Positions 12,476 to 25,088 of a DNA stretch of 64,000 bases are shown one piece after another. Below the pieces are notes generated by a model. It saw only the letters and a list, made by a program, of their open reading frames with translations. It did not search any database and was not told the DNA's origin. Every line of letters starts with the position of its first letter. Position 1 is the first letter of the stretch. Position numbers and translations under genes: made by a program. This DNA is from Acanthornis magna. Lineage: Eukaryota > Chordata > Aves > Passeriformes > Acanthizidae. The DNA lies in the NCBI GenBank assembly GCA_036785705.1, contig JAWUZG010000177.1, positions 1,240,001-1,304,000 on the forward strand, given 5' to 3'.

Positions 12476-13405
12476 ATTTTTTTTTGGTAGGATGTGCGAA
12501 ATGTGTTAAAATTAGGCAGAATTAAATTAATTAGGCAGAATTAAATTAATTCTACAAGCTGAAGTATAATTCCATCTCCTTTTCGTGGCCTCTGAACACG
12601 AAATGCTGAAAATAAATAAAATTTCTCCTAGGAAGGATGAGATGAGGGTCAGAGGAACAAAATATCTATAAAATATTATTATTTTTAAACCTTGCCTCTT
12701 CTTTCCCAACATCCAAGTGGTGAAATAGTTCCTGATTTTTTTGTTAGGATGTGCGAAATGTGTTAAAATTAGAATTAATTAAGCTGAAGTATAATTCCCT
12801 GTCCTTGTCGTGGCCTCTGAACACGAAATGCTGAAAATAAATAAAATTTCTCACAGGAAAGAAGAGATGAGGGTAGGAGGAACAAAATACCTGTAAAATA
12901 TTATTATTTTTAAACCTTGCCTCTTCTTTCCCAACATCCAAGTGATGAAATAATTCCTGAATTTTTTGTTAGGATGTGCGAAATGTGTTAAAATTAGAAT
13001 TAATTAAGCTGAAGTATAATTCCCTGTCCTTGTCGTGGCCTCTGAACACGAAATGCTGAAAATAAATAAAATTTCTCACAGGAAAGAAGAGATGAGGGTA
13101 GGAGGAACAAAATACCTGTAAAATATTATTATTTTTAAACCTTGCCTCTTCTTTCCCAACATCCAAGTGATGAAATAATTCCTGAATTTTTTGTTAGGAT
13201 GTGCGAAATGTGTTAAAATTAGGCAAAATTAATTAAGCTGAAGTAGAATTCCATGTCCTTCTGGTGGCCTCTGAACATGAAATGCTGAAAATAAATAAAA
13301 TTTCTCCTAGGAAAGATGAGATGAGGGTCGGAGGAAGAAAATATCTATAAAATATTATTATTATTTTTAAACCTTGCCTCTTCTTTCCCAACATCCAAGT
13401 GATTA
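12476..13405. repeat. 225-bp tandem repeat, four copies
   Basis: GGATGTGCGAAATGTG occurs at 12490, 12747, 12972 and 13197. The second and third units (12747-12971, 12972-13196) look identical by eye over all 225 bp. The first unit is longer (257 bp) through a local duplication of AGGCAGAATTAAATTAATT. The outer copies are diverged, as expected when the middle of an array is being homogenised. Confidence 0.92.
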
Positions 13406-14120
13406 AACCCCAGGAAAACCTTTCAGCACTCACCCTGTGAATGCTGATTAACACCAGGCTTTTAATTACTTTTAATTAATGATGATAAACTGCTCATTAT
13501 TGGCTTGTAAAACACGAGTCAAGCTCCACTTAGCAAATAATTATCTTCCCTCACAGATCATTAGCCTCAATTTCCAGTTGCTTAATTTTTTTCATAAATA
13601 AAAAATAATTTTAATAAATAAATAATTTATTCAATTTCCAGTTGCTTAAATTTTTTAATAAAAAATAATTTTAATAAATAAATAATTTATTTAACAATCT
13701 AATTATTTATACTTTTAATTAAATAATTAATTTTTATTTTAATTATTTAATAATTTATTTAAGAAATGAAAATATAAAAGCAAATATTTTTTAATTTTTA
13801 ATATTTAATTAATATTTTCAGGGCAAGCTCATCGCAGGTGCTTTGCAGAATGGACCCTTCAGATAAAACCTCAAAAAAGGAAATAAATTTGGGATATTAT
13901 TGCCCAGCCAGTCAGAATTTGAGAGCATTTCTCCTGCAAAAATCATCTCTCGATGATAATAATGAGCCCCTCAGTGCTTTTTTCCAGTGGAGTAAAAATC
14001 CAGAGATTTTTCCCCATTTGCAGTAATTCTTAATAAAAAATTATTTCATCAAAAGCACTTAGAGCAGAGCCAGGAATTGCTCTCCTGATATCTGCGAGGC
14101 AAAGATTAGGAGGAGCAACA
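13406..14120. other. AT-rich non-coding, no gene seen
   Basis: The first 180 bp look unique and carry many TAATTA-type motifs. 13590-13815 is low-complexity AT with a duplicated ATAATTTTAATAAATAAAT block. The remainder is unique, without exon signals. Confidence 0.55.
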
Positions 14121-14295
14121 GATTTTATTTTATTTTATTTTATTTTATTTTATTTTATTTTATTTTATTTTATTTTATTTTATTTTATTTTATTTCTCCA
14201 AAGGAACAGATTTGATTTTATTTATTTTTATTTATTTTATTTTATTTTATTTATTTTTTTTTATTATTTATTTTATTTTTATTTATTTTAGTGAT
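14121..14295. repeat. (TTTTA)n microsatellite
   Basis: About 15 perfect TTTTA units to 14195, a short interruption, then about 80 bp of imperfect TTTTA/TTTA. Confidence 0.95.
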
Positions 14296-15044
14296 GAAAT
14301 ACAGAAATGAGGGAGGAATCCTGGTGAAAAACAGAGGTGAAATCTCAAATTATAAATCTGCACCCACCCAATTTCTTACAGACATTTTTTAAATTTTTTA
14401 TATAAGTTGCTGTTACTGTTTCATTTCCTGATTTGCAGTTCTTTCCTCGGTGGGTTTTAAAAAAAAAAAAATCTTTTAAAACAGAGCAAAAAAATGAAAT
14501 GTAGGTGAAACTCACTGGAACTGATGGCAAAATTCTCAGTAAATTCCCTGATTTTCCAGAATATTCCATGATTTTCCCCAAAAATTCTCTTTACAATGGA
14601 TTAATTCCAAGTGCTAATCAATTCGAGTGCCATGGGATGTTCTCCTCTTTTGATTTGCAGATTTTCTCTCTGGATACTAAAAAACTTCACCCCTATTTGA
14701 TTTCCATCACTTTTTGCATTTTCTGGTTGTTTTTTTCCACTTTTCCCTTCCTTTTCCTTTCCCGTCAGACCCACCTGAATATTTTACATTTCCATTTCTT
14801 CCTCTCTGCAGAAATCTCTGCTCTCCTCTGAGGGAACAGCAGGAAATTTGGGATCTGGGGAGTGTCAAACCACAGAAATTAAAGGAAAATTTCAAATTTC
14901 CTGAGAAAAGAGAGCAGAGATAAAGAAATAATCTGTGGAAAGAAGAATTATCCCCAGAAAGGAATGGATAACAGGACTGGAAGCAATGGTCAGTTTTTAA
15001 AAAGTTATTTAATTTATCATCCTAACTGCTCATTTTCCTCCCTT
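14296..15044. other. Non-coding, no gene seen
   Basis: Unique-looking AT-rich sequence. Short open frames exist, but none has recognisable protein content or credible splice-site pairs. Confidence 0.5.
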
Positions 15045-17225
15045 CCCAGCTTTTATAAAATTTATACAAATTCCCATATTTTTATACAAATTTATACAAA
15101 TTCCCATATTTTTATACAAACTTCCAGGAAATTTGCAGTTCCATGGAATAGTCACATATCTAAATCCATTCCTTTCTCTTTCAATTCCTTCACATTTTCA
15201 GCTTGGTCGGTTCAGCTTGGTTATACAAATTCCCACATTTTTATACAAATTTATACAAATTCCTGTATTTTTATACAAATTTGTACAAATTCCCATATTT
15301 TTATACAAATTTCTTGGAAAGCAGCAGCACTTTCATGGAATATTCACACATCTAAATCCATTCCTTTTTCTTTCAACTCCTTCACATTTTCAGCTTGGTC
15401 GGTTCAGCTTGGCTATACAAATTTATACAAATTCCCATATTTTTATACAAATTTATACAAATTCCCATATTTTTACACAAATTTATACACATTCCCATAT
15501 TTTTATACCAATTTCCAGGAAATTTGCAGTTCCATGGAATATTCACACATCTAAATCCATTCCTTCTTCTTTCAGTTTCTTCACATTTTCAGCTTGGTTG
15601 GTTCCGCTTGGTCATACAAATTTATACAAATTCCCATATTTTTATACACATTTATACAAATTCCCATGTTTTTGTACAAATTTATATAAATTCCCATATT
15701 TTTATACCAATTTCCAGAAAAGCAGCTGCATTTCTGTGGAATATTCACACATCTAAATCCATTCCTTTCTCTTTCAATTTCTTCACATTTTCAGCTTGGT
15801 TGGTTCAGCTTGGTTATACAAATTTATACAGATTCCCATATTTTTATACAAATTTATGCAAATTCCCATATTTTTGTACCAATTTATACACATTCCCATA
15901 TTTTTATACAAATTTCCAGGAAATTTGCAGTTCCATGGAATATTCACACCTCTAAATCCATTCCTTTCTCTTTCAATTCCTTCACATTTTCAGCTTGGTT
16001 ATACAAATTTATACGAATTCCCATATTTTTATTCAAATTTATACAAATTCCCAGGAAATTTCCAGGAAATTTGCAGTTCCATGGAATATTCGCACATCTA
16101 AATCCATTCCTTCTTCTTTCAATTCCTTCACATTTTCAGCTTGGTTGGTTCAGCTTAGTTATACAAATTTATACAAATTCCCATATTTTTACACAAATTT
16201 ATGCAAATTCCCATATTTTTATACAAATTTCCAGGAAATTTGCAGTTCCATGGAACATTCACACATCTAAATCCATTCCTTCTTCTTTCCGTTTCTTCAC
16301 GTTTTCACCTTGCTTGGTTCAGCTTGGTTATACAAATTTATACAAATTCCCATATTTTTATATCAATTTATACAAATTCTCATATTTTTATACAAATTTC
16401 TTGGAAAGCAGCAGCACTTTCATGGAATATTCACACATCTAAATCCATTCCTTCTTCTTTCAACTCCTTCACATTTTCACCTTGCTTGGTTCAGCTTGGT
16501 TATACAAATTTATGCAAATTTCCATATTTTTATACAAATTTATACACATTCCCATATTTTTATACAAATTTATACAAATTCCCATATTTTTTCACAAATT
16601 TATACAAATTTATACAAATTCCCATATTTTTTCACAAATTTATATAAATTCCCATATTTTTATACCAATTTCCAGAAAAGCAGCTGCATTTCTGTGGAAT
16701 ATTCACACATCTAAATCCATTCCTTTCTCTTTCAATTTCTTCACATTTTCAGCTTGGTTGGTTCAGCTTGGTTATACAAATTTATACAAATTCCCATATT
16801 TTTATACAAATTTATACGAATTCCCACATTTTTATACAAATTTCCATGAAATTTGCAGTTCCATGGAATATTCACACATCTAAATCCATTCCTTCTTCTT
16901 TCAACTCCTTCACATTTTCACCTTGCTTGGTTCAGCTTGGTTATACAAATTTATGCAAATTTCCATATTTTTATACAAATTTATACACATTCCCATATTT
17001 TTATACAAATTTATACAAATTCCCATATTTTATACAAATTTATACAAATTCCCATATTTTTATATGAATTTATACAAATTCCCGTATTTTTATACAAATT
17101 TATACAAATTCCCATATTTTTATACAAATTTATACAAATTCCCATATTTTTAGATGAATTTATACAAATTCCCATATTTTTATACAAATTTATACACATT
17201 CCCATATTTTTATACCAATTTCCAG
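15045..17225. repeat. 30-bp AT-rich minisatellite in ~200-bp higher-order units
   Basis: The core unit is 30 bp (ATACAAATTTATACAAATTC, then CCATATTTTT). One to six cores are followed by a ~110-bp block with GCAGTTCCATGGAATATTC and TTCACATTTTCAGCTTGG. That block recurs about ten times (for example near 15136, 15527, 15928, 16242, 16855, 17233). The 30-bp unit leaves long open frames that are artefacts. Confidence 0.92.
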
Positions 17226-17817
17226 GAAATTTGCATTTCCGTGGAATATTCGCACATCTAAATCCATTCCTTCTTCTTTCAACTCCTTCACATTTTCAGC
17301 TTGGTTGGGTCAGCTGGGGAACTTCATCCTTACAAATAATTCCATGGTTTCTCCACACCTGGAATCCCAAAAAAAAATCCTCTTTTTTCGCTCCCACACT
17401 TCCCACATCCTGCTGAGGGGGGAAGCACCTCATTAAAACCGCCGCCGTAATTGGAATTAATTATCAGCCCCAACCTTCAGCTTCAGCTGGGAGTGGACAG
17501 GAGGGCAGGGCTTGGTCACAGCAATTTTTTTTAGGGTTCCTTTGAAGTGTGCCCAGAAATTAAAGCGAGCTGAGGCCCTCCCAGGAATTTTAGGAGGGAG
17601 GAAAAAGCTCAGCTCCCACTCTAGGATTTTGGGATGGATCCCAGGTGGACAAGGAGATTTCTTTCTCCTCCAGCAGGACCTCGTGCTCGTCAATGAGGTC
17701 TCAAAAATAGGATTTTTGCTCTGAAAATGGCCATAAAGTGCCCCCACAAGCGCCATCCCTGCCCCGTTTGGGAGGTTCTCTGCTCCCCTTTATTCTCAGC
17801 CTTCCTCTGGGTGAATG
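17226..17817. other. Non-coding, no gene seen
   Basis: Unique-looking sequence after the last higher-order unit. No recognisable exon. Confidence 0.5.
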
Positions 17818-19125
17818 TTGGTTTAGATTTCCTGAGATTCGCAGGAGCTGGCAGAGGAAGCAGGCAGGAGAACCCAAGATGGCGAAAGGAGAAACTTTAT
17901 TTACAAAAAACCTCTTTATATATTTATTAATAATCTAGCAACCATTGGTCAGCAGGGAATCCACCTCCTAAAACCATTGGTCACAGCTATACAACACCTA
18001 GTGCCAAACACAGAGATTGAGAAAGTACAAGAATGCAGCTTAGCTCTGTTCTCCCTGAGAAAGAAGGGAAAGGTTTTAAAACAGTGCAACTATAGGGTGG
18101 TGAATATGGGATGGTGAATGTGGGATGGTGAATATGAAATGGTGAATTTGGGATGGTGAATGTGGGATGGTGAATGTGGGATTGTGAATGTGGGATGGTG
18201 TGGTTTTAAATTTCCTGAGATCCGCAGAAGCTGGCAGAGGAAGCAGGCAGATGAGCCCAAGATGGCGAAAGGAGAAACTTTATTTACAAAAAACCTCTTT
18301 ATATATCCATTAATAATCTGGCAGCTATTGGTCAGCAGGGAATCCACCTCCTAAAACCATTGGCCACAGCTGTACAACACCGAGTGCCAAACACAGAGAT
18401 TAAGAAAGTACAAAAATGCAGCTTAGCTCTATTCTCCCTGAGAAAGAAGAGAAAGATTTCTAAACAGTGCAACTATAGGATGGTGAATGTGGGATGGCGA
18501 ATGTGGGATGGCGAATATGGGATGGTGAATGTGGGATGGCGAATGTGGGATGGCGAATGTGGGATGGTGAATGTGGGATGGGGAATATGAAATGGTGAAT
18601 ATGAAATGGTGAATATGGGATGGTGAATATGGGATGGCGAATATGGGATGGTGAATATGGGATGGTGAATGTGGGATGGTGAATGTGGGATGGGGAATAT
18701 GAAATGGTGAATATGAAATGGCGAATATGGGATGGTGAATATGGGATGGTGAATGTGGGATGGCGAATGTGGGATGGTGAATATGAAATGGTGAATATGG
18801 GATGGTGTGGTTTTAAATTTCCTGAGATTCGCAGAAGCTGGCAGAGGAAGCAGGCAGATGGACCCAAGATGGCAAAAAGAGAAACTTTATTTACAAAAAA
18901 CCTCTTTATATATTTCTTAATAATCTAACAACTATTGGTCAGCAGGGAATCCACCTCCTAAAACCATTGGTCACAGCTATACAACACCTAGTGCCAAACA
19001 CAGAGATTGAGAAAGCACAAGAATGCAGCTTAGCTCTATTCTCCCTGAGAAAGAAGAGAAAGATTTCTAAAACAGTGCAGCTACAGGTGAAGCCAAAGAA
19101 AGCCCAGACTTCACAACAAACACCA
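17818..19125 (-). mobile_element. Three LTR copies interleaved with a 14-bp minisatellite (family C)
   Basis: LTR-like bodies lie at about 17818-18095, 18202-18478 and 18810-19125, all on the - strand. Each has two inverted CCAAT boxes (complement of ACCATTGGTCA), an inverted TATA-like TATATAAAG and an inverted AATAAA (17897-17902 in the first). Stretches of GGATGGTGAATGTG-type 14-bp repeats separate them (18096-18200 and 18479-18808). The junction GGTGTGGTTTTAAATTTCC is shared by copies 2 and 3. LTR and minisatellite were therefore duplicated as one module. Confidence 0.75.
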
Positions 19126-19317
19126 GAAAAAGGCACAGAGCCAAAAATGTCATCGGAATTGCAAATGCAGGTGGGCCCCACCTCGTGTGGAGGAGGAGGA
19201 ACAGCTCCAGCCGAGGTTTGCTGCAGGTTTCAGCAGGAAATTCCAGGGATGAACAGCACCAGGCTGGGTCCCCATGGAGCTGGGCTGGTGTCGGGATCTG
19301 AGTGAGGAACATCACCA

Positions 19318-19715
19318 GTGCGATGTTCTGATAGCTGATTTAATCCTAGAAAAGTTGATATTTTATAATTTGTTCCGTATATGTGATTGTACTGTGCTCA
19401 TCATAGCTATCATTGGCCGTGCTGCTTTGTTCTCATCTGATTTTCTCCACCAATGTGCTGTTCTGATAGCTGATTTATTCCTATAAAAGTTTGTATTTCA
19501 TAATTTGTTCCATATATGTGATTGTACCGTGATCATCATAGCTATGATTGACTGTGCTGCTTTGTTCTCATCTGATTTTCTCCACCAGTGTGCTGTTCTG
19601 ATAGCTGATTTATTCCTATAAAAGTTTATTTTTTATAACATCATTTGTTCTGTATATGTGGTCGTACCATGATCATCATAGCTATGATTGGCTGTGCTGC
19701 TTTGTTCTCACAAAT
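19318..19715. repeat. 135-bp tandem repeat, three copies
   Basis: GTTCTGATAGCTGATTTA begins at 19325, 19460 and 19595, an exact 135-bp period. Each unit includes ATCATAGCTAT and TGCTGCTTTGTTCTCA. Confidence 0.9.
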
Positions 19716-19839
19716 AATTTCTCTAATGGTTGGATAATTATTGTTCGTAAGCAACACTACTATTTGCTACAATATCCCAAAATTTTGTTACTTGCTTCCA
19801 CATTCTCTTGTCACTTCAGCAGATTTTTCTTATTGCTTC

Positions 19840-19990
19840 AGCGATTTGCAGCTGTCCCTTCATTGTTCTTTCATACCTTTCACAGTTCTTCCATTCTTCT
19901 TTCATGTCTTTTACAGTTCTTCCATTGTTCTTTCATACTCTTCACAGTGCTCTCTGTTATTCTTCCATACCTTTTACAGTTCCTCCACGG
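19840..19990. repeat. ~33-bp minisatellite
   Basis: Four to five diverged copies of a unit containing CCTTTCACAGTTCTTCCATT followed by TTCTTTCATA. Confidence 0.75.
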
Positions 19991-19999
19991 CCCAGGCCC

Positions 20000-22365
20000 C
20001 AACAGGTTGGGCTTGGATTCTCTGAGGTCTCCACGGCTGAGGTGGAACAGTTCCTCCACACTGTGCAAAGCTGAGAGAGAAAAGCTTAAAAATCCCCCAA
20101 AAGCCAAGCTTTGAGTGTTGAGAATGGAGGTGAGGTTTGGTAGGAAAGCTATGAACAGACTCACCTTTCCTGGGCGTTATTCCATGGTTTGAAGTGGATT
20201 CAATGAGATTCAAACCCACCGGGACTCCCCAGGAGCTCCTGGGGAGGAACAGGCTCAGGTTTCTCCTTTTCCCATCCATTTTTTCCTGGAGCACTTTCTC
20301 CTCGCTGCGTCCCCAGCAGAAAACTCCAGACGATGAACTGAAGGACTCCAGAGCCACCCCTGGCTCATGTTTTGCAATTCCCTTTCCATGAAAGTTCCTC
20401 CACACTGCAAAGCTGGGAGAGAAAAGCTTAAAAATGCCCAAAAAGCCAAGCTTTGAGTGTGGGGAATGGAGGTGAGGATTGATAGGAAAGCTATGAACAG
20501 ACTCACCTTTCCTGGGCATTATTCCATGGTTTGAAGTGGATTCAATGAGATTCAAACCCACCGGGACTCCCCAGGAGCTCCTGGGGAGGAACAGGCTCAG
20601 GTTTCTCCTTTTCCCATCCATTTTTTCCTGGAGCACTTTCTCCTCTCTGTGTCCCCAGGAGGAAACTCCAGACGATGAACTGAAGGGCTCCAGAGTTTTG
20701 CAATTCCCTTTCCATGAAAGTTCCTCCACACTGTGCAGAGCTGAGAGAGAAAAGCTTAAAAATCCCCCAAAAGCCAAGCTTTGAGTGTTGAGAATGGAGG
20801 TGAGGATTGGTAGGAAAGCTATGAACAGACCCACCTTTCCTGGGCGTTATTCCATGGTTTGAATCTCTCTGGGACTCCCCAGGAGCTCCTGGGGAGGAAC
20901 AGGCTCAGGTTTCTCCTTTTCCCATCCATTTTTCCTGGAGCACTTTCTCCTCGCTGTGTCCCCAGGAGAAAACTCCAGAGGATGAACTGAAGGGCTCCAG
21001 AGCCACCCCTGGCTCAGGTTTTGCAATTCCCTTTCCATGAAAGTTCCTCCACAATGTGCAGAGCTGAGAGAGAAAAGCTTAAAAATCCCCAAAAAGCCAA
21101 GGTTTGAGTGTGGGGAATGGAGGTGAGGATTGGTGGGAAAGCTATGAGCAGACTCACCTTTCCTGGGCGTTATTCCATGGTTTGAAGTGGATTCAATAGG
21201 ATTCAAACCCACCAGGACTCCCCAGGAGCTCCTGGGGAGGAACAGGCTCAGGTTTCTCCTTTTCCCATCCATTTTTTCCTGGAGCACTTTCTCCTCGCTG
21301 CGTCCCCAGCAGAAAACTCCAGACGATGAACTGAAGGACTCCAGAGCCACCCCTGGCTCATGTTTTGCAATTCCCTTTCCATGAAAGTTCCTCCACACTG
21401 CAAAGCTGGGAGAGAAAAGCTTAAAAATGCCCAAAAAGCCAAGCTTTGAGTGTGGGGAATGGAGGTGAGGTTTGGTAGGAAAGCTATGAGCAGACTCACC
21501 TTTCCTGGGCGTTATTCCATGGTTTGAAGTGGATTCAATGAGATTCAAACCCACCGGGACTCCCCAGGAGCTCCTGGGGAGGAACAGGCTCAGGTTTCTC
21601 CTTTTCCCATCCATTTTTTCCTGGAGCACTTTCTCCTCTCTGTGTCCCCAGGAGGAAACTCCAGAGGATGAACTGAAGGACTCCAGAGCCACCCCTGGCT
21701 CAGGCTTTGCAATTCCCTTTCCACGAAAGGTCCTCCACACTGCAAAGCTGGGAGAGAAAAGCTTAAAAATCCCCAAAAAGGCAAGCTTTGAGTGTGGGGA
21801 ATGGAGGTGAGGTTTGGTAGGAAAGCTATGAGCAGACCCACCTTTCCTGGGCGTTTTTCCATAGTTTGAAATGGATTCAATGAGATTCAAACCCACCGGG
21901 ACTCACCAGGAGCTCTTGGAGAGGAACAGGCTCAGGTTTCTCCTTTTCCCTCCGTTTTTCCTGGAGCACTTTCTCCTTGCTGTGTCCCCAGGAGGAAACT
22001 CCAGAGGATGAACTGAAGGGCTCCAGAGTTTTGCAATTCCCTTACCATGAAAATTCCTCCACACTGTGCAGAGCTGGGAGAGAAAAGCTTAAAAATGCCC
22101 AAAAAGCCAAGCTTTGAGTGTTGAGAATGGAGCTGAGGTTTGGTAGGAAAGCTATGAACAGATCCACATTTCCTGGGCATTATTCCATGGTTTGAAATGG
22201 ATTCAATGAGATTCAAACCCACCGGGACTCCCCAGGAGCTCCTGGGGAGGAACAGGCTCAGGTTTCTCCTTTTCCCCTCCATTTTTCCTGGAGCACTTTC
22301 TCCTCGCTGTGTCCTCAGGAGGAAACTCCAGAGGATGAACTGGAGGACTCCAATTCTCTTTCAGT
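20000..22365. repeat. ~334-bp tandem repeat, seven copies
   Basis: CCTGGGCGTTATTCCATGG occurs at 20169, 20511, 20839, 21172, 21504, 21845 and 22172 (periods 327-342). Units three apart resemble each other most: 20194-20391 and 21187-21384 are 993 bp apart. This suggests a three-unit higher-order repeat of about 1 kb. A partial unit precedes the first copy. The long - strand open frame across it is an artefact. Confidence 0.92.
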
Positions 22366-22492
22366 GAAATCCTTTCCCTCTAGGTGTCACCACTGCATTT
22401 GGAATCAGAGCTTTTCCTTTTGTTCCAGCCCAGGAATAACTTCAGTGTCTGTGTTTCACTCCTGCGCTGAGCTTCGGATTTACTATAAATTG

Positions 22493-22980
22493 ACCATTTG
22501 GGTCACCTTTGGGATTAATTTATTGAGTCAAATGGTTGCTTGCCCACCAAAGGTGAAAGGAAATAATTCCTCGAATACTACGAGGAGACTTTTCTTTCTT
22601 TTAATTAATATTTAGGGGATCACAGAAGGATTTGGTTTGGAAAGGACCTTAAAGCTCATCTCATTCCACCCTTACCATGGGCAGGGGCACCATTTGGGTC
22701 CCATTTGGGATTAATTTATTGAGTCAAATGGTTGCTTGTCCACCAAAGGTGAAATAATTCCTCGAATACTACAAGGAATGGACTTTTCTTCCTTTTAATT
22801 AATATTTAGAAGGATTTGGGTTGGAAAGGACCTTAAAGCTCATCTCATTCCATATTGCTCATTCCCTTACCGTGGGCAGGGACACCTCCACAAGTCCCAT
22901 CCAACCTGATTTTAAATATCCTTCCATGCCACACTGACTGCTGACCATGGCCCTTTCCTGAACCTTCTCAACTCAAAGGT
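22493..22980 (-). mobile_element. Duplicated CR1-like 3' fragment
   Basis: Two copies (about 22493-22689 and 22690-22890) of a ~200-bp block. Its distal part is the reverse complement of a CR1 LINE 3' end (GGTTTGGAAAGGACCTTAAA, then CCATGGGCAGGG). The second copy continues into more CR1-like sequence to about 22980. Orientation is inferred from the known avian CR1 3' terminus. Confidence 0.65.
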
Positions 22981-23354
22981 GACCTGGGGAGGGAAAAAAA
23001 AAAGAAAAAAAAAAAAAAGAAAGGAGCAGAGAAGCAAAGCAGGTGAAGGTGTCCAGGATGCTCCAGGCTCTCAGCACGTGGGTGGGCTGGGAGTGTTCCT
23101 CACCTGTGCCTTCACTTGAAAGCTCTTTGCAGAGTTGTCTGGGTGGTTTGAGAGCCCAGATCTGTTAATGCTCAGCATCAGACAGACCGCAGAGGTTGAT
23201 TGCATAAAGGTGCAATTAAGCTGATTTCCCTCCCACACACCCAGAGAGGTCTTCAGACTTTGGAGCTGCTGCCCTGTCTGGCTCGGGGAGGAGGATCAGT
23301 CACAGTGCCTGGCTCGGTTTAAACCTTACACAAGAGCTTTTCCAGTGAGTCCAA
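22981..23354. other. Non-coding, no gene seen
   Basis: A short A-rich run (about 22995-23022) and then unique sequence. No exon recognised. Confidence 0.5.
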
Positions 23355-23590
23355 GGGATTTCATCCCTAGGGGTGACTCCTTTTAATGCCAGTTGTGATC
23401 ACGAGCTCCTTAAACTCCTGTGGCTGCCCCTGGATCCCTGCAGTGTCCCAGGCCAGGCTGGACAGGGCTTGGAGCAGCCTGGGACAGTGGGAGATGTCCC
23501 TGCCCATGGCCAGGGTGGCACTGGAGGAACCTTTCAGATTCCTTTCAACCCAAACCACTCTATTCTATTTTGGAAAATACAGAGCACTGT
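23355..23590 (+). mobile_element. CR1-like LINE 3' end
   Basis: Contains CAGGCCAGGCTGGACAGGG, TGGGAGATGTCCCTGCCCAT and TTTCAACCCAAACCACTCTA, in the order of the avian CR1 3' untranslated end. It is truncated upstream, as is usual for CR1, and has no coding part. Confidence 0.75.
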
Positions 23591-23689
23591 GAGGCATTAA
23601 TTAATTAGCGACCCACAGTCCAATTCCTTCACGGATTGTATTAACGTTCATTTCATGGGACCTTGCATTTTGCACAGTGATCCTGGCAG

Positions 23690-25088
23690 CAGCTGCTTTG
23701 GATATTGTGTATTCCTTGGATATTGAGTATTCCTTGGATATTGTATATTCCTTGGATACAGCTGTATTCCTTGGATATTGCTGTATTCAGTGGATATTTC
23801 TGTATTCCTCAGTTAATTTTTGCTCTATTCCTTGGATATTGCTCTATTCCTTAGTTAGTTACTGTTCTATTCCTTGGTTAGTTATTGCTCTATTCCTTGG
23901 TTGGATATTGCTCTATTCCTTGGATATTGCAGTATTCCATGGATATTGCTCTATTCCATGGATATTGTGTATTCCTTGGATATTGTGTATTCCATGGATA
24001 TTGTGTATTCCTTGGATATTTCTCTATTCCTTGAGTATTGCTCTATTCCTTGGATATTGTGTATTCCTTGGATAGTTACTGCTCTGTTCCTTGGATATTG
24101 CACTGTTCTATGGATATTGCTGCATTCCTTGAATATTGCTCTATTCCTTGGTTGGATATTTCTCTGTTCCTTGGTTGGATATTGCTCTATTCCTTGGTTG
24201 GATAATGCTCTATTCCTTGAATATTGCTGTATTCCTTGGATATTGCTCTATTCCATGGATGTTGCTGTATTCCTTGGTTAGTTATTGCTCTATTCCTTGG
24301 ATATTGCTGTATTCCTTGGTTAGTTATTGCTGCATTCCTTGGATATTTCTCTATTCCTTGAGTATTGCAGTATTCCTTGGATATTGCTGTATTCCATGGA
24401 TATTGCTCTATTCCTTGGATAGTTATTGCTCTATTCCTTGGATATTGCTCTATTCCTTGGATATTGCTCTATTCCTTGGATATTGCTGTATTCCTTGTGT
24501 ATTGCAGTATTCCATGGTTGGATATTGCTCTATTCCATGGTTGGATATTGCAGTATTCCTTGGATATTGCTCTATTCCATGGATATTGCTGTATTCCATG
24601 GATAGTTATTGCTCTATTCCTTGGATATGCTCTATTCCATGGATATTGCTCTATTCCTTGGATATTGCTCTATTCCTTGTGTATTGCAGTATTCCATGGT
24701 TGGATATTGCTCTATTCCATGGTTGGATATTGCTCTATTCCTTGGATATTGCTCTATTCCATGGATATTGCTGTATTCCATGGATAGTTATTGCTCTATT
24801 CCATGGATATTGCTGTATTCCATCGATATTGCTCTATTCCATGGATATTGTATATTCCTTGGATATTGCTCTATTCCTTGGATATTGTATATTCCTTGGA
24901 TATTGCTCTATTCCATGGATATTGCTGTATTCCATGGATAGTTATTGCTCTATTCCATGGATATTGCTCTATTCTATGGATATTGCTGCATTCCTTGGAT
25001 ATTGCTCTATTCCATTGATATTGCTCTATTCCTTGGTTGGCTATTGCTCTATTCCTTGGTTAGTTATTTCTCTATTCCTTGGTTAGTT
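23690..25088. repeat. 19-bp minisatellite
   Basis: About 70 copies of TTGGATATTGCTCTATTCC with common variants: TTGGTTGGATATTG, CATGGATATTG, GATAGTTATTGC and GTGTATTCC. Variants occur in repeated patterns, so blocks of several units have been copied together. Confidence 0.93.

Noticed and set aside
20847..21896. Open frame of about 350 codons on the - strand
   Set aside because: It lies wholly in the 334-bp array. The translation is a repeat of itself and similar frames occur in each unit. No domain or splice logic.
24136..25086. Open frame of about 316 codons on +
   Set aside because: Translation of the 19-bp minisatellite. Composition is dictated by TTGGATATTGCTCTATTCC.
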